Below are positions 27,000 through 36,026 of a stretch of 64,000 nucleotides of DNA, piece after piece. The position numbers were made by a program, and so were the translations under genes. Location: positions 43,674 through 107,673 of the forward strand of contig JBLIEQ010000014.1 of NCBI GenBank assembly GCA_047633175.1, in the 5' to 3' direction. Source of the DNA: Motiliproteus sp047633175. GTDB lineage: Bacteria; Pseudomonadota; Gammaproteobacteria; Pseudomonadales; Balneatricaceae. The notes beneath the pieces were generated by a model. It did no database searches, was not told where the DNA came from, and saw only the letters and a list, made by a program, of their open reading frames with translations. Position 1 is the stretch's first letter. Every line of letters starts with the position of its first letter.

Positions 27000-27730
27000 G
27001 CCACGAGCCAGCCCTGCAGTCCTCTATATAACACCAGCAGCGCAGACGCCGTGGAGATAATCAAGAGCACGGGTTTTGCTGAGCGGGCATTGATATGCCC
27101 GTCCAGCCTGGTGGCCAACCAGAACCCCAGCAGAACCCCCGGCAACAGTCCCAGGCTAAGCAACAGGCTGGCCTGGTCGACAAGGCCTTGCTGAACAAGC
27201 ATCACGATAGAGATCGGCGTACCGATCAGAAAAAAAGCCGCCAGCTCATTACGCGCGGTAATTCGGTTTTGCTCCTGATAGACCAGCGCGATGGGAGGTC
27301 CTCCTATGGAGGTGGCGGTGCCGATCAATCCGGAAAAAAAGCCCCCTATTACCAGATTCCGGGGGGACGTTGTTATCCTGGAGGTCCGCCAAGTCAGCAA
27401 GACGGCCAGCACGAGCGAAGCCCCGAACATCAAGCTGAGACCGTATTGCGGCACCGCAACCAGCAGCTCCGCTCCACACCAGGATCCCGGCAGGCGGGCG
27501 ATAATGGCCGGCATAATGCGTCGCCAGCTCAGCGTAGACTGCGCCTTGAAGACCACCAGAAGAGACAGGCTGAATCCGAGAATCAATATCGGACCAGGAA
27601 CAAAAGCCGGATTAATCAGGTAGAGCAAGGGCGCGGCCATCAGGCCAAAACCGATGCCCACGCTGGTTTGCAGCAGGATACCGCAGGTCACAATCAGCAG
27701 TGCCAGCAGGTCAATATCAGCGAGGGCCAT
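26996..27730 (-). CDS. TauE/SafE family permease
   Basis: 244 residues from ATG 27730 (MALADIDLLALL); an upstream start at 27763 is possible. Seen: about eight hydrophobic helices, the family motifs GIGFGLMAAPLLYLI near the N terminus and the second-half GFFSGLIGTATSIGGPPIAL. Known: members export sulfite, sulfoacetate or other small organic anions, and the substrate cannot be read from sequence. It is the last gene of a minus-strand run with DUF3726 and the 573-residue unknown, so it may export a product of that pathway. Confidence 0.85.
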   Translation of the reverse strand: MALADIDLLALLIVTCGILLQTSVGIGFGLMAAPLLYLINPAFVPGPILILGFSLSLLVVFKAQSTLSWRRIMPAIIARLPGSWCGAELLVAVPQYGLSLMFGASLVLAVLLTWRTSRITTSPRNLVIGGFFSGLIGTATSIGGPPIALVYQEQNRITARNELAAFFLIGTPISIVMLVQQGLVDQASLLLSLGLLPGVLLGFWLATRLDGHINARSAKPVLLIISTASALLVLYRGLQGWLVA

Positions 27731-27783
27731 CAGGCATTCAGACAGGTCGATCAGCGCACACACTGACGCGCACGGCAGCCGTC

Positions 27784-28530
27784 TTAGCGACCACCGGCAC
27801 CCTGCTGGGACAGATCGTTGTTGGAAACCAGGATCCCGGTACCTATTTTATTGATCTGAGCCCACACCTCGCTGTCGATCTCGATACCCCGCTCTACCGT
27901 CTGCTCCTTGTTTTTGGCGATGTCGGCAGCGCTGATATAGCGCGCATTGCGGTTACCCTTGGATTGTTGCAAAGACGCTGTCAGGTCGACCCTGGAACTA
28001 CAGATAATCGTCAGCGACTGCTTGTCATCGACGAGGGGTATGCTGGTAATCGCTTCGCTGTAGCTGGGGTAGCGCTCACCGGCCTTGATCGCGGCGGCAT
28101 GCTCGGTCACCACCGCACTACCGTTCTGCCAGTAGGCCGCCACACTGATGCCGCATCGACCTCGGTCAGTCAGCGCCTTGAGGATAAACATCCGGTTGTG
28201 GCAGTTATGTACGGTCACCGTGGCGATACCGTTCTCCAAGGCTTTGGCGTGCGCTAAATCGACCGATGCGGCGATGCAATTAAACGCGCTGCGGCCGTGG
28301 CTGTCGATAATGGCGGAGGTACTGTCCTCATAGATAACGCTACTCAGTGGCTTATCCAGATCATCGGTGATGTAGGGAAGCGCATACGCCAGCTCGGCTA
28401 AACCATTAAGGCCATGCTTCTCCAGCCAGAGGATCATATTGGCGGCATCTTCATAGTTGCCGACACTATAATGGGATGCTTCGAAGCAGCGGCGTAGGGC
28501 TGCCTTGAGTTCGTTCATGGATATATTCAT
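27784..28530 (-). CDS. DUF3726 domain protein
   Basis: 248 residues, soluble, no signal peptide. Seen: NELKAALRRCFEASHYSVGNYEDAANMI at the N terminus, which looks like the opening of the malate/lactate-dehydrogenase-like (LDH2) fold in which DUF3726 may be placed, and NCHNRMFILKALTDRGRCGI in the middle. No classical nucleotide-binding motif was seen. Function unknown. Its ATG at 28530 overlaps the stop of the 573-residue gene, so both proteins are probably made together. Confidence 0.7.
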   Translation of the reverse strand: MNISMNELKAALRRCFEASHYSVGNYEDAANMILWLEKHGLNGLAELAYALPYITDDLDKPLSSVIYEDSTSAIIDSHGRSAFNCIAASVDLAHAKALENGIATVTVHNCHNRMFILKALTDRGRCGISVAAYWQNGSAVVTEHAAAIKAGERYPSYSEAITSIPLVDDKQSLTIICSSRVDLTASLQQSKGNRNARYISAADIAKNKEQTVERGIEIDSEVWAQINKIGTGILVSNNDLSQQGAGGR

Positions 28531-30251
28531 CAGGACTTTCCCGCCTGCAGTGGCGCGAGTGGCATAAACCAGTCGTCGTTAAACGGTTTACCGATATCTT
28601 CCAGCAGCGGCGCTCCCTGGAACATGGTGTTACGAACCCACAGCCGTGAACGGGGATCGAACTTACCCACACCGAAGAACGCCAGCTTGCAACGCAGCAG
28701 GTGCATCGGCAGGACATCACGATCCAGCAGGTTGGCCTGAATATCCCCATACACGCAGCGATTCATGCTCTGTATCCGCCGTACGATGCCGCGCATTTTC
28801 GGGCGCGCCACCATAAAGCGAGCCGTCGTATGCTCAGGATTCTGAGTGATGTATTGGCACAGCACCTCATAGCATTTGTGCACCGCGTAACCGACCCCCA
28901 GCGCCATCTGTTTCTGCTTGGCTTCTTCATCGGCGACGCTGCCCAGACGCGGCTCCATCTTCTCTTCGGAACGGTACCAGCAGGTCTCGCGCGCCCCCTC
29001 GGCTTTGAAGTCGATGATCAGTGCCCAGCCGTAGCGGCTTTCGATCACCGTCTTGAGTTGCTGCAACGGCATCAGCGGATCCAGGTCGAGAAACTCTTCG
29101 GCATCATGGTAATCCTCCAGCTCGTCGACCAGCTCGGGATAGAGCTCCAGCATGATCGATACCAGCATCTCTTGTCCTTGCAGAGAGTTGTTTGCTTCAC
29201 TCCAGGCGACCAGTGCGTCCCAGTCGTCGAAGCCACCGGCGGCATAAGCCTGCAAGGCATCAAGATCTTTCAACACTTGCGTATTGTTGTCGGCTTGCCA
29301 CGCATCTTCGGTGGCGGTATCACGGGTATGCTGGGCACAGCGTTCAATCAGGATGCCCAGTTGCTGCCGGACCTGGGTGTTGATGCTGCCCAGCACCCGA
29401 ATGCGGGCCAGCGCCAGCTCACGCATTTCGATCCACTGGTTAATCAGCAGCGGATGATTAACCAGAAACGGAGCCATGCCCAGACCGGTGGAATTACCGA
29501 TACCGAAGTAACGCTTAATCTCCGGCTGCATGGGCTGAAAGCTGTCCGGGGCCTGGTGGCGGGCGATATGCTCAGCCTGCAGCAGGCTAAAGTTACGCAG
29601 CATCAGGCAGACAAACATCTCGCCGGCAAATGGCCGGGAAAAATCCGGGTATTTGGCACGAACCTTTTCCCAGTCGGCCATGCCGAGCTTACCGCTACCG
29701 TAGACGGCCGTGGTGCGGTACAGGTAACCCACCTGGGTAATTCGATCGACGTCCGGTTGTTTGCCCTGGGCCAGCTGGTCCACAACATAGTCAAAATTTC
29801 TGGCGCTGCGGTTGGCGCGCGACAATACAAAGACTCGGGAATCCACCCGCCCCGCTTCCTGTTTGGGGACATTTTGACGCAGCTTCTCCAGATAAGCATC
29901 TTCTACCCGGCCTTCCACCAGGGCCATCGCCAGATCCCACTGGGTGGCAATAACTCTGTCGTTGCGATTTTCGGGAGACAGGTAGTCAGAAAAGATCACG
30001 AAACTGAAGAGCCCCTGGGGTGCCTTAACTTCATAGACGACCGTCCCATAGCCCTTGGCATCCAAATCAAAGCGGGCCGCCTCAATCTGCCATCGTTCAC
30101 GCATGATCCGGCGCACCAGGGTGCGCATGAAACTCAGGCGACTCTGATGTAAAGCGCCCAGACGCTTGAGGTCCATCACCTGGCTGGGTGGACGGAGCGG
30201 TAAGGCATTATCACCCCTCAAGGCGTTCTGAATAGCGGCAGAAGTCGTCAT
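28530..30251 (-). CDS. Uncharacterised 573-residue protein of the DUF3726 cluster
   Basis: Not recognised. It is a soluble, mixed alpha/beta protein without signal peptide or membrane helix. Notable segments are FVLSRANRSARNFDYVVDQL (about 145-165), KRYFGIGNSTGLGMAPFLVN (about 248-268), a very acidic stretch LELYPELVDELEDYHDAEEF (about 380-400), CWYRSEEKMEPRLGS, and several Cys in the C-terminal quarter. The GIGNSTGLGMAPF segment is glycine-rich but fits no standard P-loop. A 483-codon antisense ORF is judged a shadow. The operator-like dyad at 30417-30433 lies 166 bases upstream, and DUF3726 overlaps its end. It may be a catabolic enzyme subunit. Confidence 0.7.
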   Translation of the reverse strand: MTTSAAIQNALRGDNALPLRPPSQVMDLKRLGALHQSRLSFMRTLVRRIMRERWQIEAARFDLDAKGYGTVVYEVKAPQGLFSFVIFSDYLSPENRNDRVIATQWDLAMALVEGRVEDAYLEKLRQNVPKQEAGRVDSRVFVLSRANRSARNFDYVVDQLAQGKQPDVDRITQVGYLYRTTAVYGSGKLGMADWEKVRAKYPDFSRPFAGEMFVCLMLRNFSLLQAEHIARHQAPDSFQPMQPEIKRYFGIGNSTGLGMAPFLVNHPLLINQWIEMRELALARIRVLGSINTQVRQQLGILIERCAQHTRDTATEDAWQADNNTQVLKDLDALQAYAAGGFDDWDALVAWSEANNSLQGQEMLVSIMLELYPELVDELEDYHDAEEFLDLDPLMPLQQLKTVIESRYGWALIIDFKAEGARETCWYRSEEKMEPRLGSVADEEAKQKQMALGVGYAVHKCYEVLCQYITQNPEHTTARFMVARPKMRGIVRRIQSMNRCVYGDIQANLLDRDVLPMHLLRCKLAFFGVGKFDPRSRLWVRNTMFQGAPLLEDIGKPFNDDWFMPLAPLQAGKS

Positions 30252-30416
30252 TATTGATATCCTTTATGGCTGCGCATCTACTCGTTTATTCGATCCTCGT
30301 CGCACGCCGGGATCCGCTGAGACCTCTGAAACCGACTTGCTGACATTCTCTACGAGCTTGATTGCCATCATCGGCCAACAAGCCGATGTCAGACAAATAA
30401 AAAGGATATATCGATT

Positions 30417-30433
30417 GATAAGCGAAACTTATC
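30417..30433. promoter_or_regulatory. LysR-type operator dyad, copy 1
   Basis: GATAAG-CGAAA-CTTATC is a perfect 6+6 bp inverted repeat with 5-bp spacer, and it contains the T-N11-A pattern of LysR-type operators. The same arms and spacing occur at 31635-31651 before the aldehyde dehydrogenase gene. It stands 166 bases upstream of the 573-residue gene. Confidence 0.65.
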
Positions 30434-30561
30434 AAGACACCTGAATTAATTACTTTTACTATAAAAAACAGGACCGTAGACTGGAATGAAATCCCAACAA
30501 CACTCCAGCAACCCCTCTCCAGGTACGCCTGCATCTGTGTTGGTTCGCATAGGCCCATGAA

Positions 30562-30624
30562 AGCTGGGATTGCATCTCAGCCTACCTCGCTTCTTTTGTA
30601 GGTTAGGCTTCAGCCTGACGAAGT
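30562..30624. repeat. Dispersed palindromic repeat, copy 1
   Basis: An imperfect dyad GCTGGGATTGCATCTCAGC is followed 15 bases later by TGTAGGTTAGGCTTCAGCC. The core GGCTTCAGCCTGACG (30606-30620) recurs exactly at 48712-48726 and 57616-57630. REP-like intergenic repeat. Confidence 0.8.
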
Positions 30625-30666
30625 GGAGGCGTATGGGTCGCAACAATTATGGGTACAGAGCCTTCT

Positions 30667-31560
30667 CTAGGGTTTGCTGCTGGCGAGGATAAAGTCGACC
30701 AGCGCCCTAGCGGGCGGCGGCAGCGATCTGTTGCTGAGCTGCACGATACCGATCCGCCGAATCACGGTGGGTGCAACCAGGGGAATAAACTTCAGGGTCG
30801 TACTCTCCTTTGGGAAGGCGTACCAGGGCAACGTGGTAATGCCGAACCCGGCTTCCAGCATCGCGATCAATGAGATCATATTGGATACATAAAACTGTGA
30901 CTGGCCCAGCAAGGGGCTCGCCTCACTGTCTTCGAGCAGGCGGGAGGTACCATTACTGATCAGCCGGTGCCGGAGCAATGCCTTCCAGTGAAGCCCTTCG
31001 TTATCAGCCAGCGGATGATCGTTGGGGCAGACCACGCCGATACGGTCTTCCCAGATCGGAGTAAAGGTCTTGTCGCTATGATCCTGTTCGTGAAACAGGT
31101 GAGTGATACCAAAATCTACTTGCTGATCTTCGACCATCTTCAACACAGCATTCGAATTATCATCAAAAAAACTGACGTGCAGGTCAGGCGTATCGGCCAC
31201 AAATCGAAGCAGCAGATCTGGCAACACTCGACTGGCGATGGAGGGCACCGACGCAAGCCGCAGGTGCCCGGTCTTATGCTCGGCCAGCAGTGTCATATCT
31301 TCGGCGATACGATCATGGTGGGCGATCAGCTCTTTTGCCTTGGGTAGAAAATGATGTCCGTACGGGGTCAGCTCCGTCTTAGCCGTCTTGGCATTGCGCT
31401 TCTCGAACAGTCCCTCGCCGAGCTTGTGCTCCAGATCCTTTATCGACAGCGAAATTGCCGGCTGAGTACGGTGCGCTTTTTCGGCAGCCGCATGAAAACC
31501 TTTCAGCTCGGCAACCCAGACGAAGTGACGTAGTTGGGCAATTTTCAATTCTGGCAGCAC
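30667..31560 (-). CDS. LysR family transcriptional regulator
   Basis: 297 residues from GTG 31560 with GGGAG upstream. Seen: a winged HTH with LRHFVWVAELKGFHAAAEKA and RTQPAISLSIKDLEHKLG (about 9-48), then a substrate-binding effector domain (about 95-290). It is divergent from the aldehyde dehydrogenase operon (167-base spacer) and upstream of the 573-residue operon. It most likely binds the paired GATAAG-N5-CTTATC sites and responds to the transported substrate or an intermediate. Confidence 0.93.
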   Translation of the reverse strand: MLPELKIAQLRHFVWVAELKGFHAAAEKAHRTQPAISLSIKDLEHKLGEGLFEKRNAKTAKTELTPYGHHFLPKAKELIAHHDRIAEDMTLLAEHKTGHLRLASVPSIASRVLPDLLLRFVADTPDLHVSFFDDNSNAVLKMVEDQQVDFGITHLFHEQDHSDKTFTPIWEDRIGVVCPNDHPLADNEGLHWKALLRHRLISNGTSRLLEDSEASPLLGQSQFYVSNMISLIAMLEAGFGITTLPWYAFPKESTTLKFIPLVAPTVIRRIGIVQLSNRSLPPPARALVDFILASSKP

Positions 31561-31634
31561 GACAATCTCCCGAGACTACGACTAACGAATAAGATAGCCT
31601 ACCGACAAGGCGGCCTATCGATAGCAAGACAGCA

Positions 31635-31651
31635 GATAAGGAAATCTTATC
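31635..31651. promoter_or_regulatory. LysR-type operator dyad, copy 2
   Basis: GATAAG-GAAAT-CTTATC has identical arms and spacing to 30417-30433 and the T-N11-A core. It lies between the divergent lysR and aldehyde dehydrogenase starts, 76 bases before the latter. A weaker relative (GATAGCC..GGCCTATC) lies at about 31591-31617. Confidence 0.7.
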
Positions 31652-31727
31652 GACAAATAGTATTTACTAATTTTTATTATTGAAGCACAAAGCCTATTAT
31701 TTTTCCAACAACATTCGAGAGGTGAAC

Positions 31728-33170
31728 ATGTCTGATTCCGTATTTCGTAATTATATCGCTGGTGAGTGGGTAGAAGGTAACAGCAGCTTGGCCAATATCA
31801 GCCCGGCCGATACCAGTGATCTGATCGGCCATTATGCCCAGGCGGATAAAGCACAAACCATCGCTGCCATCGCAGCCGCAGCCGCAGGTCAAGTCGAATG
31901 GGCCAAGAGCGGCCTGGAGCAACGCTACTCGGTCTTGATGGCGATCGGTGATGAACTGATCGCACGCAAAGATGAACTGGGTAAGCTACTGGCCCGCGAA
32001 GAAGGCAAGACCCTGGCGGAAGGCGCCGGCGAAACCTACCGCTCCGGTCAATTCTTCCATTATTACGCCGCCGAAGTACTCCGCCAGATGGGTGAAACGG
32101 CTGACTCCGTTCGCCCGGGTGTCGAGATTGAAACACGCCGCGAGCCTGTTGGCGTGGTTGGGGTCATCACCCCCTGGAACTTCCCGACCGCAACGGGCGC
32201 CTGGAAGATCGCACCGGCACTGGCCTTCGGTAACGCCGTCGTCTTCAAGCCTGCCAACCAGGTCCCGGCAAGCGCCTGGGCACTGACCGAAATCATCTCC
32301 CGTCAAGGTCTGCCTGCGGGCACCTTCAACCTGATTATGGGGCCTGGCGCCGAAGTGGGTGATGCCCTGATCAACTCGCGTGGTATCGATGCCCTGACCT
32401 TTACCGGATCGCTGGAAACCGGTCGGAAAGTGGCGGTAGCCACGGCCGTCAACCTGATCAAATGCCAGCTGGAGATGGGCAGTAAGAATGCTCTGATAGT
32501 CCTCGACGATGCGGATCTCGATAACGCGGTCGAATGTGCCGTTGGTGGCGCCTACGGCGGTACCGGCCAGAAATGTACCGCCTCTTCACGACTGATCGTT
32601 ACCGAGGGCATTCACGATCGTTTTGTTGCCGCCGTCATCGAGCGCATGAAGAAACTGGTCGTTGGTCATCCGCTGAAAGAGGGTGTTCACATTGGTGCGG
32701 TCGCCGATGCCCGCCAGATGGAGCAGAACCTCCGCTACCTGGAAAGCGCCAAGCAGGAAGGTGGCAAACTGGTCTACGGCGGCGAGGTCCTGACAGAGGA
32801 CACCGAGGGTTATTACATGCGCCCCGCCCTGTTCACCGAAACCACCAACGCCATGACGATCAACCGTGAAGAAGCCTTTGCGCCGATCGCCTGTATTATC
32901 AAGGTCAAGGATTACGAAGAGGCGCTAACCACCCTTAACGACACCAATTTTGGCCTGACGGGTGGTATCTGCACCACATCACTGAAGTACGCCACCGACT
33001 TTAAACGCAGTGCCAAGACGGGCTGTGTGATGATCAACCTGCCCACAGCCGGTACGGATTACCACGTACCCTTCGGCGGTCGTAAGGATTCCAGCTTCGG
33101 ACCCCGTGAACAGGGCACCTATGCCAAAGAGTTCTATACCGTTGTTAAAACTACGTATATGCGCGCGTAA
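31728..33170 (+). CDS. NAD(P)+-dependent aldehyde dehydrogenase, 2,5-dioxovalerate dehydrogenase-like
   Basis: 480 residues from ATG 31728 preceded by GAGGTG; an in-frame TTG at 31680 is not needed. Seen: ITPWNFPTATGAWKIAPAL, TFTGSLETGRKVA, the general-base Glu in LEMGSKNALIV, the catalytic Cys in GTGQKCTASSR, and the C-terminal TAGTDYHVPFGGRKDSSFG. That last block is typical of alpha-ketoglutaric semialdehyde dehydrogenases used in hydroxyproline, arabinose or glucarate breakdown. The actual aldehyde is uncertain. First gene of the operon with the dipeptidase homologue and the BCCT transporter. Confidence 0.85.
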   Translation: MSDSVFRNYIAGEWVEGNSSLANISPADTSDLIGHYAQADKAQTIAAIAAAAAGQVEWAKSGLEQRYSVLMAIGDELIARKDELGKLLAREEGKTLAEGAGETYRSGQFFHYYAAEVLRQMGETADSVRPGVEIETRREPVGVVGVITPWNFPTATGAWKIAPALAFGNAVVFKPANQVPASAWALTEIISRQGLPAGTFNLIMGPGAEVGDALINSRGIDALTFTGSLETGRKVAVATAVNLIKCQLEMGSKNALIVLDDADLDNAVECAVGGAYGGTGQKCTASSRLIVTEGIHDRFVAAVIERMKKLVVGHPLKEGVHIGAVADARQMEQNLRYLESAKQEGGKLVYGGEVLTEDTEGYYMRPALFTETTNAMTINREEAFAPIACIIKVKDYEEALTTLNDTNFGLTGGICTTSLKYATDFKRSAKTGCVMINLPTAGTDYHVPFGGRKDSSFGPREQGTYAKEFYTVVKTTYMRA

Positions 33171-33182
33171 CGGAGTTTTATC

Positions 33183-34199
33183 ATGCAGCAAGTAGCGAAT
33201 CAAAACGTGCACAGCGACCTGATTGTCATCGACGGTCTCCAGTATTCCAACTGGAACCGAGAGATCTTTGAACAGCTCCATCGCGGTGGCGTCACGATGG
33301 TCCACGCGACTATCGTGTACCACGAGCAGATTCGCGAAACCCTGCTGCGAATTGCCGAATGGAACCGACACTTCGAACAGCACAGCGACCTGATCATGCC
33401 GGTCAAGAGTGCCGACGATATCCGTCTCGCGAAGCAGCTCGGCAAGGTTGGCATCCTGTTCGGCGCCCAGAACTGCTCTCCGATTGAAGATGACATCGGC
33501 ATGATTGAGGTGATGCGCGAGCTTAACCTGATGATCATGCAGCTGACCTATAACAATCAGAGCCTGCTGGCCTGTGGTTGCTACGAAGCCGAAGACAGCG
33601 GGGTCACCCGCTTTGGTCGGCAGGCAATCAAGGAGATGAACCGCGTCGGCATGGTGGTGGATATGAGTCACAGTGGCGAGCGCAGTACCCTGGATGCCAT
33701 CGAAATCTCCGAGCGTCCGATCGTGATTTCTCATGCGAACCCAAGCAGCTTTCATGCCGCCAAGCGCAATAAGTCGGACCGGGTGCTCAGGGCACTGGGC
33801 GAGTCCGGTGGCTTGCTGGGCTTCAGCCTCTACCCGTTTCACCTGAAAAATGGTCCTGACTGCACCCTGGAAGATTTCTGCAACATGGTTGCCAGTACCG
33901 CCGATCTTATGGGCATCGATCAGATCGGCATAGGAACCGATCTGTGTCAGCAACAGCCGGCGTCTGTCCTGGAATGGATGCGCAACGGCCGTTGGTCTAA
34001 AGAGATGGATTACGGCGAAGGCTCCAAGGCCAATTCAGCCTGGCCGCGGCCCTTAACCTGGTTTCGTGATAGTCGCGATTTTCCCAACCTTACCCATGGC
34101 CTGCTGGATCGCGGGTTCAGCCTGGAAGAGGTTGCCAAGATCATGGGGCGTAACTGGCTGCATTTCCTCGATGAGGCGTTAAAACCACAACGTTCCTAA
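33183..34199 (+). CDS. Membrane-dipeptidase (renal dipeptidase) family protein with altered first metal site
   Basis: 338 residues, no signal peptide. Seen: the amidohydrolase-fold peptidase M19 pattern with the two later metal histidines in VDMSHSGERST and VISHANPSSF, and IGIGTDL near the end. Odd: where M19 enzymes have the metal motif DGHxD, this protein has DGLQYSNW, so the usual His and Asp are missing, and the bridging Glu position reads GAQNCSP. As I recall, Pseudomonas PA5396, located next to glycine-betaine/dimethylglycine catabolism genes, belongs to the same altered subgroup. It may have a non-peptidase hydrolytic or isomerase role. It follows the aldehyde dehydrogenase by 12 bases. 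Confidence 0.8.
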   Translation: MQQVANQNVHSDLIVIDGLQYSNWNREIFEQLHRGGVTMVHATIVYHEQIRETLLRIAEWNRHFEQHSDLIMPVKSADDIRLAKQLGKVGILFGAQNCSPIEDDIGMIEVMRELNLMIMQLTYNNQSLLACGCYEAEDSGVTRFGRQAIKEMNRVGMVVDMSHSGERSTLDAIEISERPIVISHANPSSFHAAKRNKSDRVLRALGESGGLLGFSLYPFHLKNGPDCTLEDFCNMVASTADLMGIDQIGIGTDLCQQQPASVLEWMRNGRWSKEMDYGEGSKANSAWPRPLTWFRDSRDFPNLTHGLLDRGFSLEEVAKIMGRNWLHFLDEALKPQRS

Positions 34200-34227
34200 A
34201 CCGCCTTTAACAACACCAGGTAAAACC

Positions 34228-34259
34228 GATGACGCAGTGCTTACCCGCCCTGCGTCATC
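34228..34259 (+). promoter_or_regulatory. Intercistronic hairpin before the BCCT gene
   Basis: GATGACGCAG pairs perfectly with CTGCGTCATC across a 12-base loop. No T-run follows, so it is more likely an mRNA-processing or stability element, or a partial terminator that sets the transporter level relative to the enzymes. Confidence 0.6.
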
Positions 34260-34318
34260 TTAGCAATACCCTGATCAACCCATAAATATAACTATAAGAG
34301 ATCCATCGGGAGACTAAA

Positions 34319-35896
34319 ATGAGCAGTAACCAAACCCAGGCTAACCGGCCTAAAGATGAGCCGGCGATGTCGAAAACCAAATGGCTGGAAGGTGTCGATC
34401 TTCCCGTATTTCTGATCAGCGGCGGCATTTTAGTGCTGTTTGCTGTCTTGGCCCTGTACGACATCAAGATGGTGTCGGGCTGGGTCAATACCGGCTTTGC
34501 TACTTCGACCAAATTGTTCGGTGCCTATTGGCAGCTACTGTTATTACTAACCTTCTTTATCGGGATCATCCTGGCCGTTAGCCGTACCGGTGGGGTCGTT
34601 CTTGGGGGTATCAAAACTCCAGAGATATCCACCTTCAAGTGGGTCTCGATCATCATGTGCACCCTGCTCGCCGGTGGCGGCGTATTCTGGGCGGCAGCCG
34701 AGCCGATGGCACATTTCACCTCGCCACCACCGCTGTTTTCAGGCATGGCGGGCAGCGAAACAGGGACCACTCAGGCCGCTTTCAATGCCCTGGCGCAGAG
34801 CTTTATGCACTGGGGCTTCCTGGCCTGGGCTATTCTCGGCAGCCTGACCGGCATCGTCTTTATGTACCTGCACTATGAAAAAGGCCTGCCGTTAAAGCCA
34901 CGTACGCTGCTCTACCCCGTATTCGGCGATAAGGTCATGACCGGCCCGCTGGGCACTATTGTCGATACCTGCTGCGTACTGGCGGTTGTCGCAGGTACCG
35001 TCGGACCTATCGGCTTTCTCGGCCTGCAGGTGAGCTTTGGCTTGGAAAAACTGTTCGGCATCCCCGATACGTATCTCACTCAGGTCAGCATCCTGGTGGG
35101 CCTGATCTGTATCTATACCCTGTCGGCAGTCAGTGGTGTGACTAAGGGTATCCAGATACTCAGCCGCGCCAACGTCATCCTGGCAGTCTCGCTGATGGCG
35201 TTCATCCTGATCTTTGGCCCAACGGCGTTTATCATCGACGCTTACCTGCATGGATTCGGCCTATATCTGGACCAGTTCATCCCGATGGCGACCTTCCGCG
35301 CTAGCCCGGCATGGCTGGACTGGTGGACCGTATTTTTCTGGGGCTGGTTCCTAGGCTATGGTCCGTTGATGGCGATGTTTATTGCCCGCATCTCTCGGGG
35401 CCGTACTATCCGCCAGATGATACTCTTGATCTCGGTCGTCGCACCGGTCATCACCTGTTTCTGGTTCACCATCGTTGGCGGCAGTGGTCTGGCGTTTGAA
35501 TTGGCCGATCCTGGAGTGATCTCGGGTCCCTTTACCGGATTCAACCTGCCTGCGGCTCTGCTGGCGATCACCGAGCAGCTGCCCATGGGATTCTTTATCT
35601 CGGTGTTGTTCCTGATCCTGACTACCATCTTTGTCGCCACCACGGGTGATTCTATGACCTACGCGATCTCGATGGTCATGACCGGAACAGATCATCCACA
35701 ACCTGCTATCCGGGTGTTCTGGGGTGTCATGATGGGCGTGATCGCAGCGCTACTCATCTCCATAGGCTCCGGCGGCATCTCCGCGCTGCAGTCCTTCATC
35801 GTCATCACAGCGGTCCCAGTGTCATTGATATTGCTGCCGTCCCTGTGGACCGCTCCGCAGATCGCAATGAAGATGGCCAAAGAACAGGGGCTCTAA
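34319..35896 (+). CDS. BCCT family transporter (betaine/carnitine/choline type)
   Basis: 525 residues from ATG 34319 after GGGAG. Seen: twelve hydrophobic helices and the BCCT signature region FFWGWFLGYGPLMAMFIARISRGRT (about 337-361). Known: BCCT carriers import quaternary-ammonium or sulfonium compounds with Na+ or H+. The signature shows FFWGWFLGYG where glycine-betaine carriers have more Trp, so the aromatic cage may differ. It has no long regulatory C-terminal extension, which fits nutrient uptake more than osmosensing. It is preceded and followed by hairpins. Confidence 0.92.
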   Translation: MSSNQTQANRPKDEPAMSKTKWLEGVDLPVFLISGGILVLFAVLALYDIKMVSGWVNTGFATSTKLFGAYWQLLLLLTFFIGIILAVSRTGGVVLGGIKTPEISTFKWVSIIMCTLLAGGGVFWAAAEPMAHFTSPPPLFSGMAGSETGTTQAAFNALAQSFMHWGFLAWAILGSLTGIVFMYLHYEKGLPLKPRTLLYPVFGDKVMTGPLGTIVDTCCVLAVVAGTVGPIGFLGLQVSFGLEKLFGIPDTYLTQVSILVGLICIYTLSAVSGVTKGIQILSRANVILAVSLMAFILIFGPTAFIIDAYLHGFGLYLDQFIPMATFRASPAWLDWWTVFFWGWFLGYGPLMAMFIARISRGRTIRQMILLISVVAPVITCFWFTIVGGSGLAFELADPGVISGPFTGFNLPAALLAITEQLPMGFFISVLFLILTTIFVATTGDSMTYAISMVMTGTDHPQPAIRVFWGVMMGVIAALLISIGSGGISALQSFIVITAVPVSLILLPSLWTAPQIAMKMAKEQGL

Positions 35897-35915
35897 CACC
35901 GCCCTCAGCACGAAC

Positions 35916-35939
35916 AGGGCACCGCCTGACCGGTGCCCT
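35916..35939 (+). promoter_or_regulatory. Hairpin after the BCCT gene
   Basis: AGGGCACCG/CGGTGCCCT is a perfect 9-bp stem with loop CCTGAC, 20 bases after the stop. The next bases are CCTTATCCC, not T, so it is a weak or Rho-assisted terminator or an mRNA 3'-end protector. A T8 tract occurs later near 35972. Confidence 0.6.
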
Positions 35940-36026
35940 CCTTATCCCAAGGAGTGGTCGCTATACCGCTCTTTTTTTTGTTCATCTGTTTGATTCGTTT
36001 AAGTCATTTATGGGTAGGCCATCGCT

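Larger units (their letters stand above)
30252..30666. other. Control region between the 573-residue gene and lysR 3' end
   Basis: 415 bases holding the promoter region of the minus-strand operon, the dyad at 30417-30433 and a dispersed repeat at 30562-30624. Small ORFs here look spurious. Confidence 0.6.

Noticed and set aside
27095..27766. A 223-codon plus-strand ORF opposite the TauE/SafE permease
   Set aside because: Extreme Gln/Arg/Gly content and no motif; the opposite strand encodes a typical permease.
28701..30152. A 483-codon plus-strand ORF antisense to the 573-residue gene
   Set aside because: The minus-strand frame has normal amino-acid composition, couples to DUF3726 by overlap and has an operator upstream. 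The antisense frame is rich in His/Gln/Arg and has no recognisable motif.
32979..33953. A 324-codon minus-strand ORF opposite the dipeptidase gene
   Set aside because: It is the complement of a motif-bearing coding frame. Long antisense ORFs are common in this GC range.
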